Below, piece by piece: positions 27,484 to 38,446 of a stretch of DNA of 43,327 nt. Numbering within the stretch: position 1 is the first letter of the stretch; each line of letters begins with the position of its first letter. The notes below the pieces were generated by a model. It saw only the letters and a program-made list of their open reading frames with translations, was not told the DNA's origin and searched no databases. Source of the stretch: Thioalkalivibrio thiocyanoxidans ARh2 (GTDB lineage Bacteria; Pseudomonadota; Gammaproteobacteria; Ectothiorhodospirales; Ectothiorhodospiraceae); assembly GCF_000385215.1 (NCBI RefSeq), contig NZ_ARQK01000031.1:1-43327 (forward strand). The letters run 5' to 3'. Made by a program: the position numbers and the translations under genes.

Positions 27484-29565
27484 CTAGTCGAGCACGCGCG
27501 GGGTCACGAAGATCAGCAGCTCCGCCTTGGTATTCTCCGTGGAGCGGTTGCGGAACAGGTTGCCCAGGAACGGGATATCCCCAAAGAACGGGACCTTCTC
27601 CAAAGACGCGCTGCTCGTAATTTCGTAAACGCCACCCAGAACCACCGTCTCGCCATTGCCGACGAATACCTGGGTCTGCACCTCGCGCTTGTTGATTCCC
27701 GGCACACCCAGGACCTCGCGTTGACTGGGCTCGTCCTTGGTCACGTTGATATCCAGGATCACGTTGCCGTTCGGGGTAATCTGCGGGGTCACCTCCGTGG
27801 ACAACACCGCCTCGATGAACTGGGTGGAGGTCGCACCGGAGGCGGTAGCCTCCTGATACGGGATCTCCTCGCCCTGCCGGATTGAAGCCGTCTGGCCATT
27901 GGCGGTAATCACACGCGGACTGGAAATGATCTCGCCACGCCCTTCGACCTGCAGGGCCGACAGCTCCAGATCGAGCAGTACACCACTGCGCAAGATGCTG
28001 ATCCCGGCCTGACCGGCATTGCCGGCAGCCGGCAACGAACTGTTCAGACGGTCGCCAATGGCGACGCCACCCAAATCACCGGTTGCCCGGCCACGGGCAT
28101 CATCTGCGCCCTCAATCGAGCCCGCCCCGCCGACCTGGGTGCGGCGGTCACCACGCGTGCCACTGATGCCGAAACGGGCCCCCAGCTCGCGATTGAAGGT
28201 GTCTTCCGCAATCACGATGCGGGTCTCGATCAGCACCTGCTGCACGGGCACATCGAGGGTCTGCACCAGACGACGTACGTCCTCGATGCGACTCTGCGTG
28301 TCCTGCACCAGCAGCGTGTTGGTGCGGCTGTCGATGGTGATGCTGCCACGCTCGGACAGGAACTGGCCGGTCTCGTCACCGCGGATCAGCGAGGCGATCT
28401 GCTCCGCCTGAGCGAAATTGATCTGCACAAATTCGGTGCGCAGCGGTTCCAGTTCCTGGCGATCACGCTGTGCCTCCAGTTCCAGACGCTCGCGAGCCGC
28501 AATCTCGTCGCTCGGAGCGACGTAGATCACGTTGCCGTCCATGCGCTTATCGAGCCCGCGAGAGCGCAGGATGATGTCCAACGCCTGATCCCAGGGCACA
28601 TTGTTCAGCCGCAGCGTCATGTTGCCGTCAACGGTATCGCTCACGACAATGTTGAGGTCGGTGAAATCGGCCAGCAGCTGCAGGACCGAGCGTACCTCGA
28701 TGTCCTGGAAGTTCAGCGACAGGCGCTCGCCCTCGAACTGCTCTTCCTCGCGACGACGGGCCTCGCGCTCGGCTTCGGTAATCGGTGCCACCTCGAGCAC
28801 GAAGCGACGGTCGCTTTGGTAGGAGAGAACCTCGTATTCCCCGTGCGCGTCGACTTCCATACGCACACGCTCGCGCTCGGCAACGGTATCGACGGTACGA
28901 ACCGGTGTGGCGAAATCGAGCACGTCCAGACGCCGCTCGAGGGATTCGTCCACCCGGGCGCGCGGGAACGTCAGCTCGACCTTGCCCGCCTGCTCGCGCA
29001 CGTTGACCTCGGCCCCCGAGCGCGAGAGGTCGATCTCGACTCGCCCCTCGCCCTCGGAGCCGCGGCGAAAATCGATGCCCGTGATCTCGACCGGGCGCGC
29101 GCTGCGCGCGGTCCGCTCGGTCGGCTCGCCGACTCGCTCGGCCACCTGCTCCACGTCGGTGTCAGCCTCGGAGACCCCGCGCCCCAGGGTCAGGATCAGG
29201 TTGTTACCATCCACCCGGGTCTGATACTCGGAGGGCTGGGTAAGGTTCAGCACCACGCGGGTGCGGTCGCCCGACTCGACGGCGGTGGCGGTCAGCAACG
29301 GCCCGACGTTGAGATCCGTCTCGCGGCTGCGCAGTGCGTTCCCGGCGTCGGGGAGGTCGAGCGCGATCCGCGGCGGGGAGTCGATGGCGAAGGCCCGGAC
29401 ATCTTCAGGGGGCGTATCGGAGAAGCGCAGATTGACCTGCACCCGGTCACCACTGATGCTGGCCGCCCGAATCTCTTCCAGTTCGGTCGCCGCCACCCCC
29501 TGCGAAACCATGAACAGCAAACCCGCCATCACGGTGCCCGCCAGCGCGCGCATGGAAGAACCCAT
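27484..29565 (-). CDS. pilQ: Type IV pilus secretin PilQ
   Basis: Outer-membrane ring through which the type IV pilus emerges. From 29565 it has 693 residues (P. aeruginosa 714). A signal peptide ends GVAA. Two AMIN-type peptidoglycan-binding repeats follow (ELEEIRAASISGDRVQVNLRF and PVEITGIDFRRGSEGEGRVEI), then a secretin/TonB short N domain (LNFQDIEVRSVLQLLADFTD), N-domains, and the C-terminal secretin core with VPFFGDIPFLGNLFR. The frame can start at 29616. Both starts have purine-rich sites. I prefer 29565 (AGGGGA, six bases) because it gives a standard signal peptide. It is last of pilMNOPQ and follows pilP by about 70 bases. Confidence 0.95.
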   Translation of the reverse strand: MGSSMRALAGTVMAGLLFMVSQGVAATELEEIRAASISGDRVQVNLRFSDTPPEDVRAFAIDSPPRIALDLPDAGNALRSRETDLNVGPLLTATAVESGDRTRVVLNLTQPSEYQTRVDGNNLILTLGRGVSEADTDVEQVAERVGEPTERTARSARPVEITGIDFRRGSEGEGRVEIDLSRSGAEVNVREQAGKVELTFPRARVDESLERRLDVLDFATPVRTVDTVAERERVRMEVDAHGEYEVLSYQSDRRFVLEVAPITEAEREARRREEEQFEGERLSLNFQDIEVRSVLQLLADFTDLNIVVSDTVDGNMTLRLNNVPWDQALDIILRSRGLDKRMDGNVIYVAPSDEIAARERLELEAQRDRQELEPLRTEFVQINFAQAEQIASLIRGDETGQFLSERGSITIDSRTNTLLVQDTQSRIEDVRRLVQTLDVPVQQVLIETRIVIAEDTFNRELGARFGISGTRGDRRTQVGGAGSIEGADDARGRATGDLGGVAIGDRLNSSLPAAGNAGQAGISILRSGVLLDLELSALQVEGRGEIISSPRVITANGQTASIRQGEEIPYQEATASGATSTQFIEAVLSTEVTPQITPNGNVILDINVTKDEPSQREVLGVPGINKREVQTQVFVGNGETVVLGGVYEITSSASLEKVPFFGDIPFLGNLFRNRSTENTKAELLIFVTPRVLD

Positions 29566-29637
29566 GTGTAATCCCCTGTAGTTGTTGCCGGTATAGCGGC
29601 CCATTCGGTTCATCATCGTTATCGCTCCCCCCGACCG

Positions 29638-30180
29638 CTAGTCGGCCAGCGCCACGGAGTTTTCGCGTTCCACGTACCCACCGAAGGCATCCGGGACCAC
29701 CTCGACCAGCTTCACCCGGGTGGCGGTAATCTCGACGATCCGGCCGTGGTTCTCGCCCATGTAATTGCCAACGGTCACGCGCTGAATGCCCCGATCCGGC
29801 GTACGCACCAGGGCATAACGCACATCGTCCTGTTCCAACGAGCCCACCATCCGCAGCGAATCGAGCGGGAAGCTCTCGAGAAATTCACGCGGGCGATCGG
29901 GATCGATCTCGGCATCGCCGGGCTCGCCCTCGGCCACCGCCAGGTCGGGCTGCGCGATCACGGAGGAGTCGAACGGGGAGCGGGTATGCCCGGGGTACAG
30001 GAACGGCTCGTGCGGCTCCAGCGTCGGGATCGGATCGATGCCACTGCCCGGGCGCTCGTTGACCTCCGCGACGTAGTGTTCCAGGTCACTCTTGTCCGGG
30101 GCACAACCCGACAGGACAAGTGTGCCCAGCAGGCCGAGTGCGAGTGCCGCTCCCAGGGATCGCTGTGCAGGGTTCCGCAT
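29638..30180 (-). CDS. pilP: Type IV pilus assembly lipoprotein PilP
   Basis: Inner-membrane lipoprotein that links PilN/PilO to the PilQ secretin. It has 180 residues, with the lipobox LSGC in an N-terminal signal peptide. A Pro-rich linker follows, then a beta domain with LESFPLDSLRMVGSLEQDD and VGNYMGENHGRIVEI, both hallmarks of the family. The start overlaps the pilO stop by one base. Confidence 0.96.
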   Translation of the reverse strand: MRNPAQRSLGAALALGLLGTLVLSGCAPDKSDLEHYVAEVNERPGSGIDPIPTLEPHEPFLYPGHTRSPFDSSVIAQPDLAVAEGEPGDAEIDPDRPREFLESFPLDSLRMVGSLEQDDVRYALVRTPDRGIQRVTVGNYMGENHGRIVEITATRVKLVEVVPDAFGGYVERENSVALAD

Positions 30181-30761
30181 CAGTGGTCCTCCAGGTAGCG
30201 GTAAGTGCGCGCGGTGGCGTCCATCAGCAGGTCGTCATCGTTATCGCCCCGACGGATGTGCATATCATGCATGGTCACCACGCGCGGGAGGGCCGAGGTC
30301 CCGCTGACGAACTCGGCAAGCTCCTCGTAGTCGCCGCGTACCCGCAAGCGGATCGGGACCTCGGCGTAGAAGTCCCGGCGGTTTTCCCCACGCGGCTCGA
30401 ACAGTTCGATCTCGAGCCCGGCCTGCAAACCGGTCTGTGAAATATCCACCAGCAAACTGGGAATCTCGGCGCTGCTGGGCAACAGCTCCAGCAACGAGGC
30501 AAACATGCGTTCCATCTCCTCGAGCTGCTCCTCATAGGCCTCGAGGTTGGCGGCACGCTGTTGCTTCTCCTCGAACTCGGCGCGCAGCTGCTGCTCGCGA
30601 TTCTCCTCGCGTTCCAGCTCGGTACGCTGCTCGCCAATGAAGAAGTAATAGGACAGCCCCAGGATGAGCAGTACGATCACAACGAGGATCAGCGCCTTGA
30701 CACCCCCGGACGCCTCGCCAATGTTGTTGAGGTCGATTTCATTGAGTTCCTTGATATTCAT
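30180..30761 (-). CDS. pilO: Type IV pilus assembly protein PilO
   Basis: Bitopic inner-membrane protein of 193 residues, partner of PilN in the alignment subcomplex. A cytoplasmic N terminus (MNIKELNEIDLNNIG) precedes one membrane helix (ALILVVIVLLILGLSYYFF). A coiled coil with many Glu/Arg residues (about 50-90) follows, then a ferredoxin-like periplasmic domain. It has one-base overlaps with pilN and pilP. Confidence 0.96.
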   Translation of the reverse strand: MNIKELNEIDLNNIGEASGGVKALILVVIVLLILGLSYYFFIGEQRTELEREENREQQLRAEFEEKQQRAANLEAYEEQLEEMERMFASLLELLPSSAEIPSLLVDISQTGLQAGLEIELFEPRGENRRDFYAEVPIRLRVRGDYEELAEFVSGTSALPRVVTMHDMHIRRGDNDDDLLMDATARTYRYLEDH

Positions 30762-31324
30762 CAGGAATCCTCCTCGACATCCGCCGGCCGTGTCTGGGTG
30801 GCGTCGAGGCGGAAGTCACGTACCTGCAGGCGCCCCTCTTCGCGCCGCTCGATAATCTGCAGGTTGGAGTCAGCCAGCCACGGCGAGGCGTCGATACGAC
30901 GCATCAGAGCGGAGATCCGGGTATTGGATTCGGAACGCCCCGTCAGGCTGATGTGCTCGCTTTCCTGGCGCACCTCGTTGAGATACGTGCCATCCGGCAG
31001 CGTCTCGACCAGCTGATCGAACAGGTGCACGGCCTCCGGGCGGCGAGCCTGCAGCGTCTGGATGACCTCCATGCGCGCAATCAGGGCCTCGCGCTGCTCA
31101 TCCAGGTCGCGGATGCGGGCAATCTTGCGGTCCAGCTCGCGGATCTCGCTCTCCAGCATCTGGTTGCGCGACTGCTGGTGATCGATCAGCGCGCTCATGA
31201 AGGTATGCCCGCCGAACGCCAGCAGTATCCCGACCACGACTGCGCCGCCCACGGCACCAAAGAATTGCTTGCGTCGCTGCTCGCGAGCCCTCTCGCGCCA
31301 CGGGAGGAGATTGATGTGGATCAT
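30761..31324 (-). CDS. pilN: Type IV pilus assembly protein PilN
   Basis: Bitopic inner-membrane protein of 187 residues. The conserved cytoplasmic INLLPWRERAREQRRKQFF tail binds PilM. One membrane helix follows (about 23-44), then a coiled coil and a periplasmic domain (GTYLNEVRQESEHISLTGRS). It overlaps pilM by four bases and pilO by one. Confidence 0.96.
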   Translation of the reverse strand: MIHINLLPWRERAREQRRKQFFGAVGGAVVVGILLAFGGHTFMSALIDHQQSRNQMLESEIRELDRKIARIRDLDEQREALIARMEVIQTLQARRPEAVHLFDQLVETLPDGTYLNEVRQESEHISLTGRSESNTRISALMRRIDASPWLADSNLQIIERREEGRLQVRDFRLDATQTRPADVEEDS

Positions 31325-32388
31325 CCGGCGTACCCCCTGAGGGCCAGGCCACAGGCCGTAAGCAGCGCGGGGGCATCATTGGCGAAGCGCTGCTGATTCA
31401 CACGGCGGGAAAGCGCCATCCCGCGAAACGGATTGGCAATGGATACCGGCGTCCCGGAGCTTTCCTCGAGCATCTCGTCGACACCCGCGATCGCCGCGCA
31501 ACCGCCACCGAGCAGGATGTGGTCAATCGAATCCTGCGGGCGTGTCACGTAGAAGTACTGCAGCAGACGCTGGATCTGGTCCATCATCGTCTGCTTGAAG
31601 GGTTCGAGGATATTGCTGACATAGTCGGCCGGAAGGTCGCCGCTCATCTTGGCGGAACCGGCCTCCTGATAGTTCATGCTGTAGCGGCGCATGATCTCCT
31701 CGGTAAGCATACGCCCGCCGAAGTTCTGCTCGCGGGTGTAGACCACCCCCTCGGTCTGGCTGACGACATAGACCGCCGTCACCGAGGAACCGACGTCGAC
31801 GATGGCGACGACAGGCTTGTTCTCGCGATCGGGAATCTGCTCCATCAGACGTCCGGAGGCGTGCTCGATCGCGTAGGCCTCGACATCGACCAGCTCGGGG
31901 GTCAGCTTGGCGGATTCGGCGATCGCCACGCGCGAGTCGACATTCTCGCGCCGCGAGGCGACGACCAGGACGTCGACCAGCTGGGGGTTCTTTTCGTTCT
32001 TGCCAAGGACCTGGAAGTCCAGATTGACCTCTTCGAGCGTGTAGGGGATGTACTGGTCGGCCTCGACGAAGACCTGGCCCTCGAGCTCGGGGTCGCTGAG
32101 CGTGGCCGGCATCTGGATGGTCTTGGTGATGACCGCCGAGGACGGCACGGCCATTGCGCAGTGCTTGAGCTTTGTGCCGGAGCGTTTGACCGCGCGCGCG
32201 AGCGCGTTCCCCACCGCCTCGGTGTCCTGGCAGACCTTGTCCACCATCACACCGTCCGGCAGTGGCTCCACCGCAAAGGCTTCGACCCGGTAGCCCTTAC
32301 CCTGGCGGGCGAGCTCCAGCACCTTCACCGCGGCGGAACTGACATCCACACCCAGCAGTCCCTGCTTGCTCTTTCCGAGACTCAGCAC
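31321..32388 (-). CDS. pilM: Type IV pilus assembly ATPase-like protein PilM
   Basis: Cytoplasmic actin/FtsA-fold protein that recruits PilN and organises the pilus platform. At 355 residues it has the family length (P. aeruginosa 354). The phosphate-binding strands GVDVSSAAVKVLEL and VAIVDVGSSVTAVYVV and the adenine-site region ILLGGGCAAIAGVDEML are seen. It is the first gene of the pilMNOPQ run. Its divergent partner is ponA, the arrangement usual in gammaproteobacteria. Confidence 0.97.
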   Translation of the reverse strand: MLSLGKSKQGLLGVDVSSAAVKVLELARQGKGYRVEAFAVEPLPDGVMVDKVCQDTEAVGNALARAVKRSGTKLKHCAMAVPSSAVITKTIQMPATLSDPELEGQVFVEADQYIPYTLEEVNLDFQVLGKNEKNPQLVDVLVVASRRENVDSRVAIAESAKLTPELVDVEAYAIEHASGRLMEQIPDRENKPVVAIVDVGSSVTAVYVVSQTEGVVYTREQNFGGRMLTEEIMRRYSMNYQEAGSAKMSGDLPADYVSNILEPFKQTMMDQIQRLLQYFYVTRPQDSIDHILLGGGCAAIAGVDEMLEESSGTPVSIANPFRGMALSRRVNQQRFANDAPALLTACGLALRGYAG

Positions 32389-32531
32389 ACGTCCCCCTGT
32401 ATACCCCGATGAAAGTAACTGGTAGCGTTACAATCAAGTATGCTAGCTCGTTCACAATATACACTGCGAAATCCGGGTTGCAAGTTGCTTTGAAAGCTAC
32501 TTCTTACCTTGGCCCCACTTTTTTTACAGTC
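32389..32531. promoter_or_regulatory. Divergent promoter region pilM / ponA
   Basis: A 143-base AT-richer spacer between the divergent starts of pilM and the penicillin-binding protein. It contains T-rich and A-rich patches typical of promoters, but no -35/-10 pair stands out enough to be named. TTGCAA followed 17 bases later by TTCTTA is a weak candidate for the ponA direction. Confidence 0.5.
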
Positions 32532-34904
32532 ATGAAGCCGATTCTCAAGATTTTTGCGGCGTTACTGGCCCTGGTTCTGGCGGCCGGAATCGGCGTATCC
32601 GCGGCCATTGCGGCGCTCTACGTGCACTATGCCCCGACCCTCCCGGAGGCAGAGGCCGTACGTGATGTACGTCTGCAAACCCCGCTACAGGTCCGCACCG
32701 CCGATGGTCTGCTGATGGGCGAATTCGCAGAGGAACGCCGCATCCCGCTGCCAATCGACGAAATCCCCGAACGCGTCCGCCAGGCCTTCATCGCGGCCGA
32801 GGACGAGCGGTTCTACGATCATCCCGGGGTCGACATTGTTGGTCTGGCAAGGGCGGCGATCAACGAGATTTCCACGCGCGGCGACCGCAGTCAGGGGGGA
32901 TCCACGATCACCATGCAGCTGGCGCGCAATGTCTTTCTGACACGCGACCGTACCTATGAACGCAAGCTGCGCGAGATCTTCCTGGCCATTCGCATGGAAC
33001 AGGAGATGACGAAGGACGAGATCCTCGAGCTGTACCTCAACAAGATTTACCTGGGCCAGCGCGCCTACGGGATCGAGGCAGCCGCACGGGTCTACTTCGA
33101 CCGCTCGGTCGACGAGCTGGAGCTGGACGAGATCGCTGTCCTCGCGGCACTGCCCAAAGCCCCCTCCACGACCAACCCGGTCGCCAGCGCCCAGCGCGCC
33201 GAGATTCGTCGCAATTATGTGTTGCGGCGCATGCTGGATACTGGCGCGATCAGCGAGTCGGAATACGAGGAGGCAGTGGCCCGCCCGGTATCGTCCGAGC
33301 GGCACGTGGCCGCCACCGAGGTCGATGCCCACTGGGTGGCGGAGGCGGCCCGCCAGATTGTGTTTAACCTCTGGGGCGACGACGCCTACCGGCGCGGTCT
33401 GCAGGTGCATACCTCCATCGACTCCCGCTACCAGGAGGCCGCCAACCAGGCCTTGCGCGAGGGCCTGCTGCAATACGACGAACGCCACGGGTATCGCGGG
33501 CCGGAGGATCGACTGGGCGAGGAGAGCATGGCCGACGCCGAGTCGCGCATGCGCGCCCTGAAGGCGCGCGGCGTGCACGGGCGCCTGCTGTTCCCGGTGG
33601 TCGTCATGGAACGCGAAGGCGACGGCACGTTGCACGTCGACGGCGGCCAGATCGGCGAGCTCACCATCGAACCGCGCGACCAGGAATGGGCACGCAACCC
33701 CGAGTTCGAGGTGGGCGACGTGGTTCGCGTCCGCCCCTACACGGATGGGCGCTGGCGTCTGGCACAAAAACCGGAAGTAACCGGCGCAGTCATCGCCCAG
33801 TCGCCCGAGGATGGGGCCATTGTCGCCCTGGCCGGCGGTTTCGACTTCTTCGAGAACCGGTATGACCGCAGCACCCAGGCCCAGCGTCAGCCAGGCTCCG
33901 CGTTCAAGCCGCTGGTGTACGCGCTGGCGCTACAGGAAGGCTATCGCCCGGAAGGTATGCTGGTGGACGCGCCGATGGTCTTCGACGATCCCGCGCTGGG
34001 GGCCGAGTGGCGACCGCAGAACTACTCTCGCCAGTTCCAGGGCGAGATGAGCATGCGCGATGCCCTGGCCCAGTCGCGCAACCTGGCATCGATCCGCCTG
34101 CTCAACAGCCTCGGGCCGCAGCGCGTGCACGAACAATTGCCACGCTTCGGCCTGGACCCGGACCAGCACCCGAGCAACCTGTCAATGGTGCTCGGCACCG
34201 GCGGGGTTACACCCCTGCAACTGAACAATGCCTATAGCGTGTTCGCCTCCGGCGGCAAACTGCACAGCCCGTGGATGATCACGCGCATCGAGACGGGCGA
34301 CGGCGAACTGCTCTACAAGGCCCCAACGGAGCGGGCCTGCCCCGACCCCTGCGAGGACCCGCCCGGCCAGGATCTGTACCTGAACGCCAGCGGGGGCCCG
34401 CTGCAGTACACCGACCCGGCACAGGTCCTGGAGCCGGGTGCCGCCTGGCAAATGAGCAACATGCTGGGGCACGTGATCACCGCCGGCACCGGGCGCCAGG
34501 CGCAGCAGCTGGGGCGCTCGGACCTGGCAGGCAAGACAGGCACCACCAACAGCTATCGCGATGCGTGGTTCTCGGGCTTCAACGCCGACATCGTGGCCAC
34601 CGCCTGGGTCGGCTTCGACGACAACCGTGAACTGGGCCGGCGCGAGAGCGGTGGACGCACAGCGCTCCCGCTCTGGGTACGGTTCATGGACTCGGTCCTG
34701 ACCGACGCGCCGGAGCGACCGGTCGAGCGGCCGGATGACCTGCAGCGTGTAGCCATCCTGCCCGACGGCCGTCGCGCACCAAGCGAGGAGACCCCGGGAG
34801 CCAACATCCAGTGGCTGATCCCGCAACAGGTGCCGGAGCGCGGCCAGGCACCCTCGGGTCCCAGCGGGGAGAACGGCCAAAGCCCACCCGAATCGGTGTT
34901 CTGA
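32532..34904 (+). CDS. mrcA: Penicillin-binding protein 1A (bifunctional)
   Basis: Class A PBP that polymerises and cross-links peptidoglycan in the periplasm while anchored in the inner membrane. It has 790 residues (E. coli PBP1A 850). One membrane helix comes first (ILKIFAALLALVLAAGIGVSAAIAAL). The GT51 glycosyltransferase follows with the catalytic Glu in AAEDERFYDHPG and the GGSTITMQLARN motif. Next is an OB-like insert, then the transpeptidase with SAFK (active serine), SRN and KTGTT. The acidic C-terminal tail is Pro/Gly-rich. The frame begins at 32409, but MKPILKIF at 32532 gives the expected short cytoplasmic tail. It is divergent from pilM, and its TGA overlaps the next ATG. Confidence 0.96.
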   Translation: MKPILKIFAALLALVLAAGIGVSAAIAALYVHYAPTLPEAEAVRDVRLQTPLQVRTADGLLMGEFAEERRIPLPIDEIPERVRQAFIAAEDERFYDHPGVDIVGLARAAINEISTRGDRSQGGSTITMQLARNVFLTRDRTYERKLREIFLAIRMEQEMTKDEILELYLNKIYLGQRAYGIEAAARVYFDRSVDELELDEIAVLAALPKAPSTTNPVASAQRAEIRRNYVLRRMLDTGAISESEYEEAVARPVSSERHVAATEVDAHWVAEAARQIVFNLWGDDAYRRGLQVHTSIDSRYQEAANQALREGLLQYDERHGYRGPEDRLGEESMADAESRMRALKARGVHGRLLFPVVVMEREGDGTLHVDGGQIGELTIEPRDQEWARNPEFEVGDVVRVRPYTDGRWRLAQKPEVTGAVIAQSPEDGAIVALAGGFDFFENRYDRSTQAQRQPGSAFKPLVYALALQEGYRPEGMLVDAPMVFDDPALGAEWRPQNYSRQFQGEMSMRDALAQSRNLASIRLLNSLGPQRVHEQLPRFGLDPDQHPSNLSMVLGTGGVTPLQLNNAYSVFASGGKLHSPWMITRIETGDGELLYKAPTERACPDPCEDPPGQDLYLNASGGPLQYTDPAQVLEPGAAWQMSNMLGHVITAGTGRQAQQLGRSDLAGKTGTTNSYRDAWFSGFNADIVATAWVGFDDNRELGRRESGGRTALPLWVRFMDSVLTDAPERPVERPDDLQRVAILPDGRRAPSEETPGANIQWLIPQQVPERGQAPSGPSGENGQSPPESVF

Positions 34905-35533
34905 TGAATCCTTCTCGTATACGTCAGGAACTGGCCCAGGAGGCCGCCAGGATCCTGCTGGACGATGGGGTCCGGGACTTTGCGCTGGCCAAGCGCAAGG
35001 CGGCCGAGCATCTGGGTGTCGATTCCCGCCACGAGATGCCGCGCAACAGCGAGATCCAGGCGGCCGCGATCGAGCGCAGTCGCCTGTTCGCAACCGACGA
35101 CAGTCGTCAGGCCTATCGCGACCGCCTCGAGGCCGCTCGGATCGTGATGGAACGGCTGGCGGAGCTGGAACCGCGCCTGGTCGGGCCGCTACTGGACGGT
35201 ATCGTCGAGCGCCAGCCACTGGTCAATCTGCACGCGTTTGCGGAGACGGTGGAGGAGGTCATCCTCGATCTGGGCGAGCGCGGGATCCGGTGTCAGACCG
35301 GCGAACGCCGCTATCGCAGTCGCCAGGGGCGCGAACAGCGTGTGCCGTTTCTGAGCTTTCGCGGGCCACACGACACGGACATCGAACTGACCGTGTTCCC
35401 GCTGGACGGGCTGCGCCAGGCGCCGCCATCGCCGGTGGATGGCAAACCCATGCCCCGCGCCGGGCGCGCGGAGGTCGATCAGCTGCTGGCGGTCGCAAAC
35501 GCCGACGCACCCGCGACCGCCAGCGCGCCCTGA
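34904..35533 (+). CDS. Conserved hypothetical protein after PBP1A
   Basis: A 209-residue cytoplasmic-looking protein that I cannot name with certainty. The N-terminal part is helical and basic (ILLDDGVRDFALAKRKAAEHLGV). The middle part, RLVGPLLDGIVERQPLVNLHAFAETVEEVILDLGERGI, is well-ordered and resembles what databases call a nucleotidyltransferase-like conserved protein in gammaproteobacteria, but I see no full catalytic motif. No signal peptide or membrane helix is present. The ATG overlaps the ponA stop (TGATG), so it is co-translated with a cell-wall synthase. Its own TGA lies within a 14-bp perfect hairpin facing hemE. Confidence 0.8.
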   Translation: MNPSRIRQELAQEAARILLDDGVRDFALAKRKAAEHLGVDSRHEMPRNSEIQAAAIERSRLFATDDSRQAYRDRLEAARIVMERLAELEPRLVGPLLDGIVERQPLVNLHAFAETVEEVILDLGERGIRCQTGERRYRSRQGREQRVPFLSFRGPHDTDIELTVFPLDGLRQAPPSPVDGKPMPRAGRAEVDQLLAVANADAPATASAP

Positions 35534-35556
35534 TCAGGCCGCCCTGATCAGGGCGC
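35525..35556. terminator. Bidirectional hairpin between convergent genes
   Basis: GCGCCCTGATCAGG (35525-35538) and CCTGATCAGGGCGC (35543-35556) pair perfectly around CCGC. It sits between the hypothetical gene and hemE and contains the stop codon of the former. There is no T run, so intrinsic termination is unproven. CCCTGATCAGG is itself a direct repeat within the stem. Confidence 0.65.
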
Positions 35557-35579
35557 TCCAGGCTTGAGAATGCACTGAA

Positions 35580-36638
35580 TCAATCGCGCCGGTAGGAGGT
35601 GACGGTCTCGACCAGTGTCGCAACCCGATCCGGGTCGATGCCCGGATGAATCCCGTGCCCCAGGTTGAAGACATGCCCGGTATCGCGGTCGAACCCGTCC
35701 AGCACCCGCAGGGCCTCCTCCCGCACGACCGCATCCGGCGCGTACAGCACCGACGGATCCAGGTTGCCCTGCAGCGCCACGCGGTCGCCCACGCGGCGGC
35801 TCGCCTCGCCAATCTCGATCGTCCAGTCCAGCCCCAGCGCATCGGCGCCGGTCTCGACCTGCGCCTCGAGCCAGGCATCGCCACCCTTGGTGAACAGCGT
35901 GACCGGCACGCGGCGGCCGTCGTGGTCCCGGATCAGACCATCGACGATGCGCTGCATGTAGGCCAGCGAGAACTCGCGATAGCCACGCGGCGTCAGCGAG
36001 CCGCCCCAGGTATCGAAGACCATCACGGCCTGCGCACCGGCGCGAATCTGCGCGTTCAGATATTCGGTGACCGAGGAGGCGACCTTCTGCAGGAGCGCAT
36101 GCATCGCCTGCGGTTCGCCGTACATCAGCCGCTTGGTCTCGGCGAAGTCGCGCGAGCCCTGGCCCTCGACCATATAGGTGGCCAGCGTCCACGGACTGCC
36201 GGCAAAGCCGATCAGCGGCACCTCGCCATTCAGCTCGCGGCGGATCAGGCGCACCGCGTCCATTACGTAGCGCAACTCCTGCTCCGGATCCGGCACCGGC
36301 AGGTTCTCGATCGCCTCGAGCGAACGGACCGGGTCGCGGAAACGCGGCCCCTCGCCGGTCTCGAAGTACAGTCCCAGCCCCATTGCATCCGGGATGGTGA
36401 GGATGTCCGAGAACAGGATCGCCGCGTCCAGCGGGAACCGGCGCAGCGGCTGCATCGTGACTTCGCAGGCCAGCTCCGGGTTCTGACACAGGTTCATGAA
36501 GCTGCCGGCCTGGGCGCGGGTCTCGCGGTACTCCGGCAGGTAGCGGCCGGCCTGGCGCATGATCCAGATCGGTGGGCGATCCACGGGCTCGCGCAGCAAC
36601 GCACGCAGCAGACGGTCATTCTTCAGGGTCTGGGACAT
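35580..36638 (-). CDS. hemE: Uroporphyrinogen decarboxylase
   Basis: Cofactor-free cytoplasmic enzyme that decarboxylates uroporphyrinogen III to coproporphyrinogen III in heme synthesis. At 352 residues it matches the family (E. coli 354). The N-terminal signature is [17 protein letters not shown], with catalytic-cleft arginines, followed by [17 protein letters not shown] with the essential Asp. The tyrosine/Ser-bearing [15 protein letters not shown] and the C-terminal [12 protein letters not shown] histidine motif are intact. The frame can start with TTG at 36650. The ATG at 36638, eight bases past the gltD stop, is preferred. No strong ribosome site precedes it, so translation may depend on gltD. 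Confidence 0.96.
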   Translation of the reverse strand: MSQTLKNDRLLRALLREPVDRPPIWIMRQAGRYLPEYRETRAQAGSFMNLCQNPELACEVTMQPLRRFPLDAAILFSDILTIPDAMGLGLYFETGEGPRFRDPVRSLEAIENLPVPDPEQELRYVMDAVRLIRRELNGEVPLIGFAGSPWTLATYMVEGQGSRDFAETKRLMYGEPQAMHALLQKVASSVTEYLNAQIRAGAQAVMVFDTWGGSLTPRGYREFSLAYMQRIVDGLIRDHDGRRVPVTLFTKGGDAWLEAQVETGADALGLDWTIEIGEASRRVGDRVALQGNLDPSVLYAPDAVVREEALRVLDGFDRDTGHVFNLGHGIHPGIDPDRVATLVETVTSYRRD

Positions 36639-36646
36639 CGAAAAGC

Positions 36647-38161
<1,515 letters not shown>

Positions 38162-38446
38162 AGGGTAACGCGGGTGAATGTACGCATTCGCGCTCGAGTC
38201 GATTTTGCCTGCTGACAAGGCGCGGTGAGCGCGGTGTAGCCGAGCTACATAAGCGAGCCGCAACGCCGTCAGCAGGCAAAATCGGCCGAGCCCCTTCGCC
38301 CAACAAAATGGTGGGGTTGGAGCTGCCTGTTCCCCGATACAGCGTTGCGCCACTTGCGGGTAGAACCACTACCCGCTGCACGACGCGCCTTGTCTCGGGA
38401 AACAGGCAGCACCAACGCGAATGCGTACATTCACCCGCGTTACCCT
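38162..38446. repeat. Complete palindromic element with 31-bp terminal inverted repeats
   Basis: Noncoding, 285 bases. Perfect 31-bp inverted repeats (38162-38192 and 38416-38446) enclose two long hairpins. Hairpin A (about 38200-38284) has a 17-bp outer stem (38200-38216 with 38268-38284). Hairpin B (38316-38416) has 15 of 16 outer positions paired (38316-38331 with 38401-38416) and an apical GCGGGTAG-AACCA-CTACCCGC. A and the reverse complement of B share GACAAGGCGCG near one side and CGCAACGC near the other, so they are related units in inverted orientation. Hairpin B closely matches the copy at 1-136. The right end overlaps the yqeY stop codon (TTA at 38440-38442). Together with the 110 bases before gltD this fills the gap. 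Confidence 0.9.
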
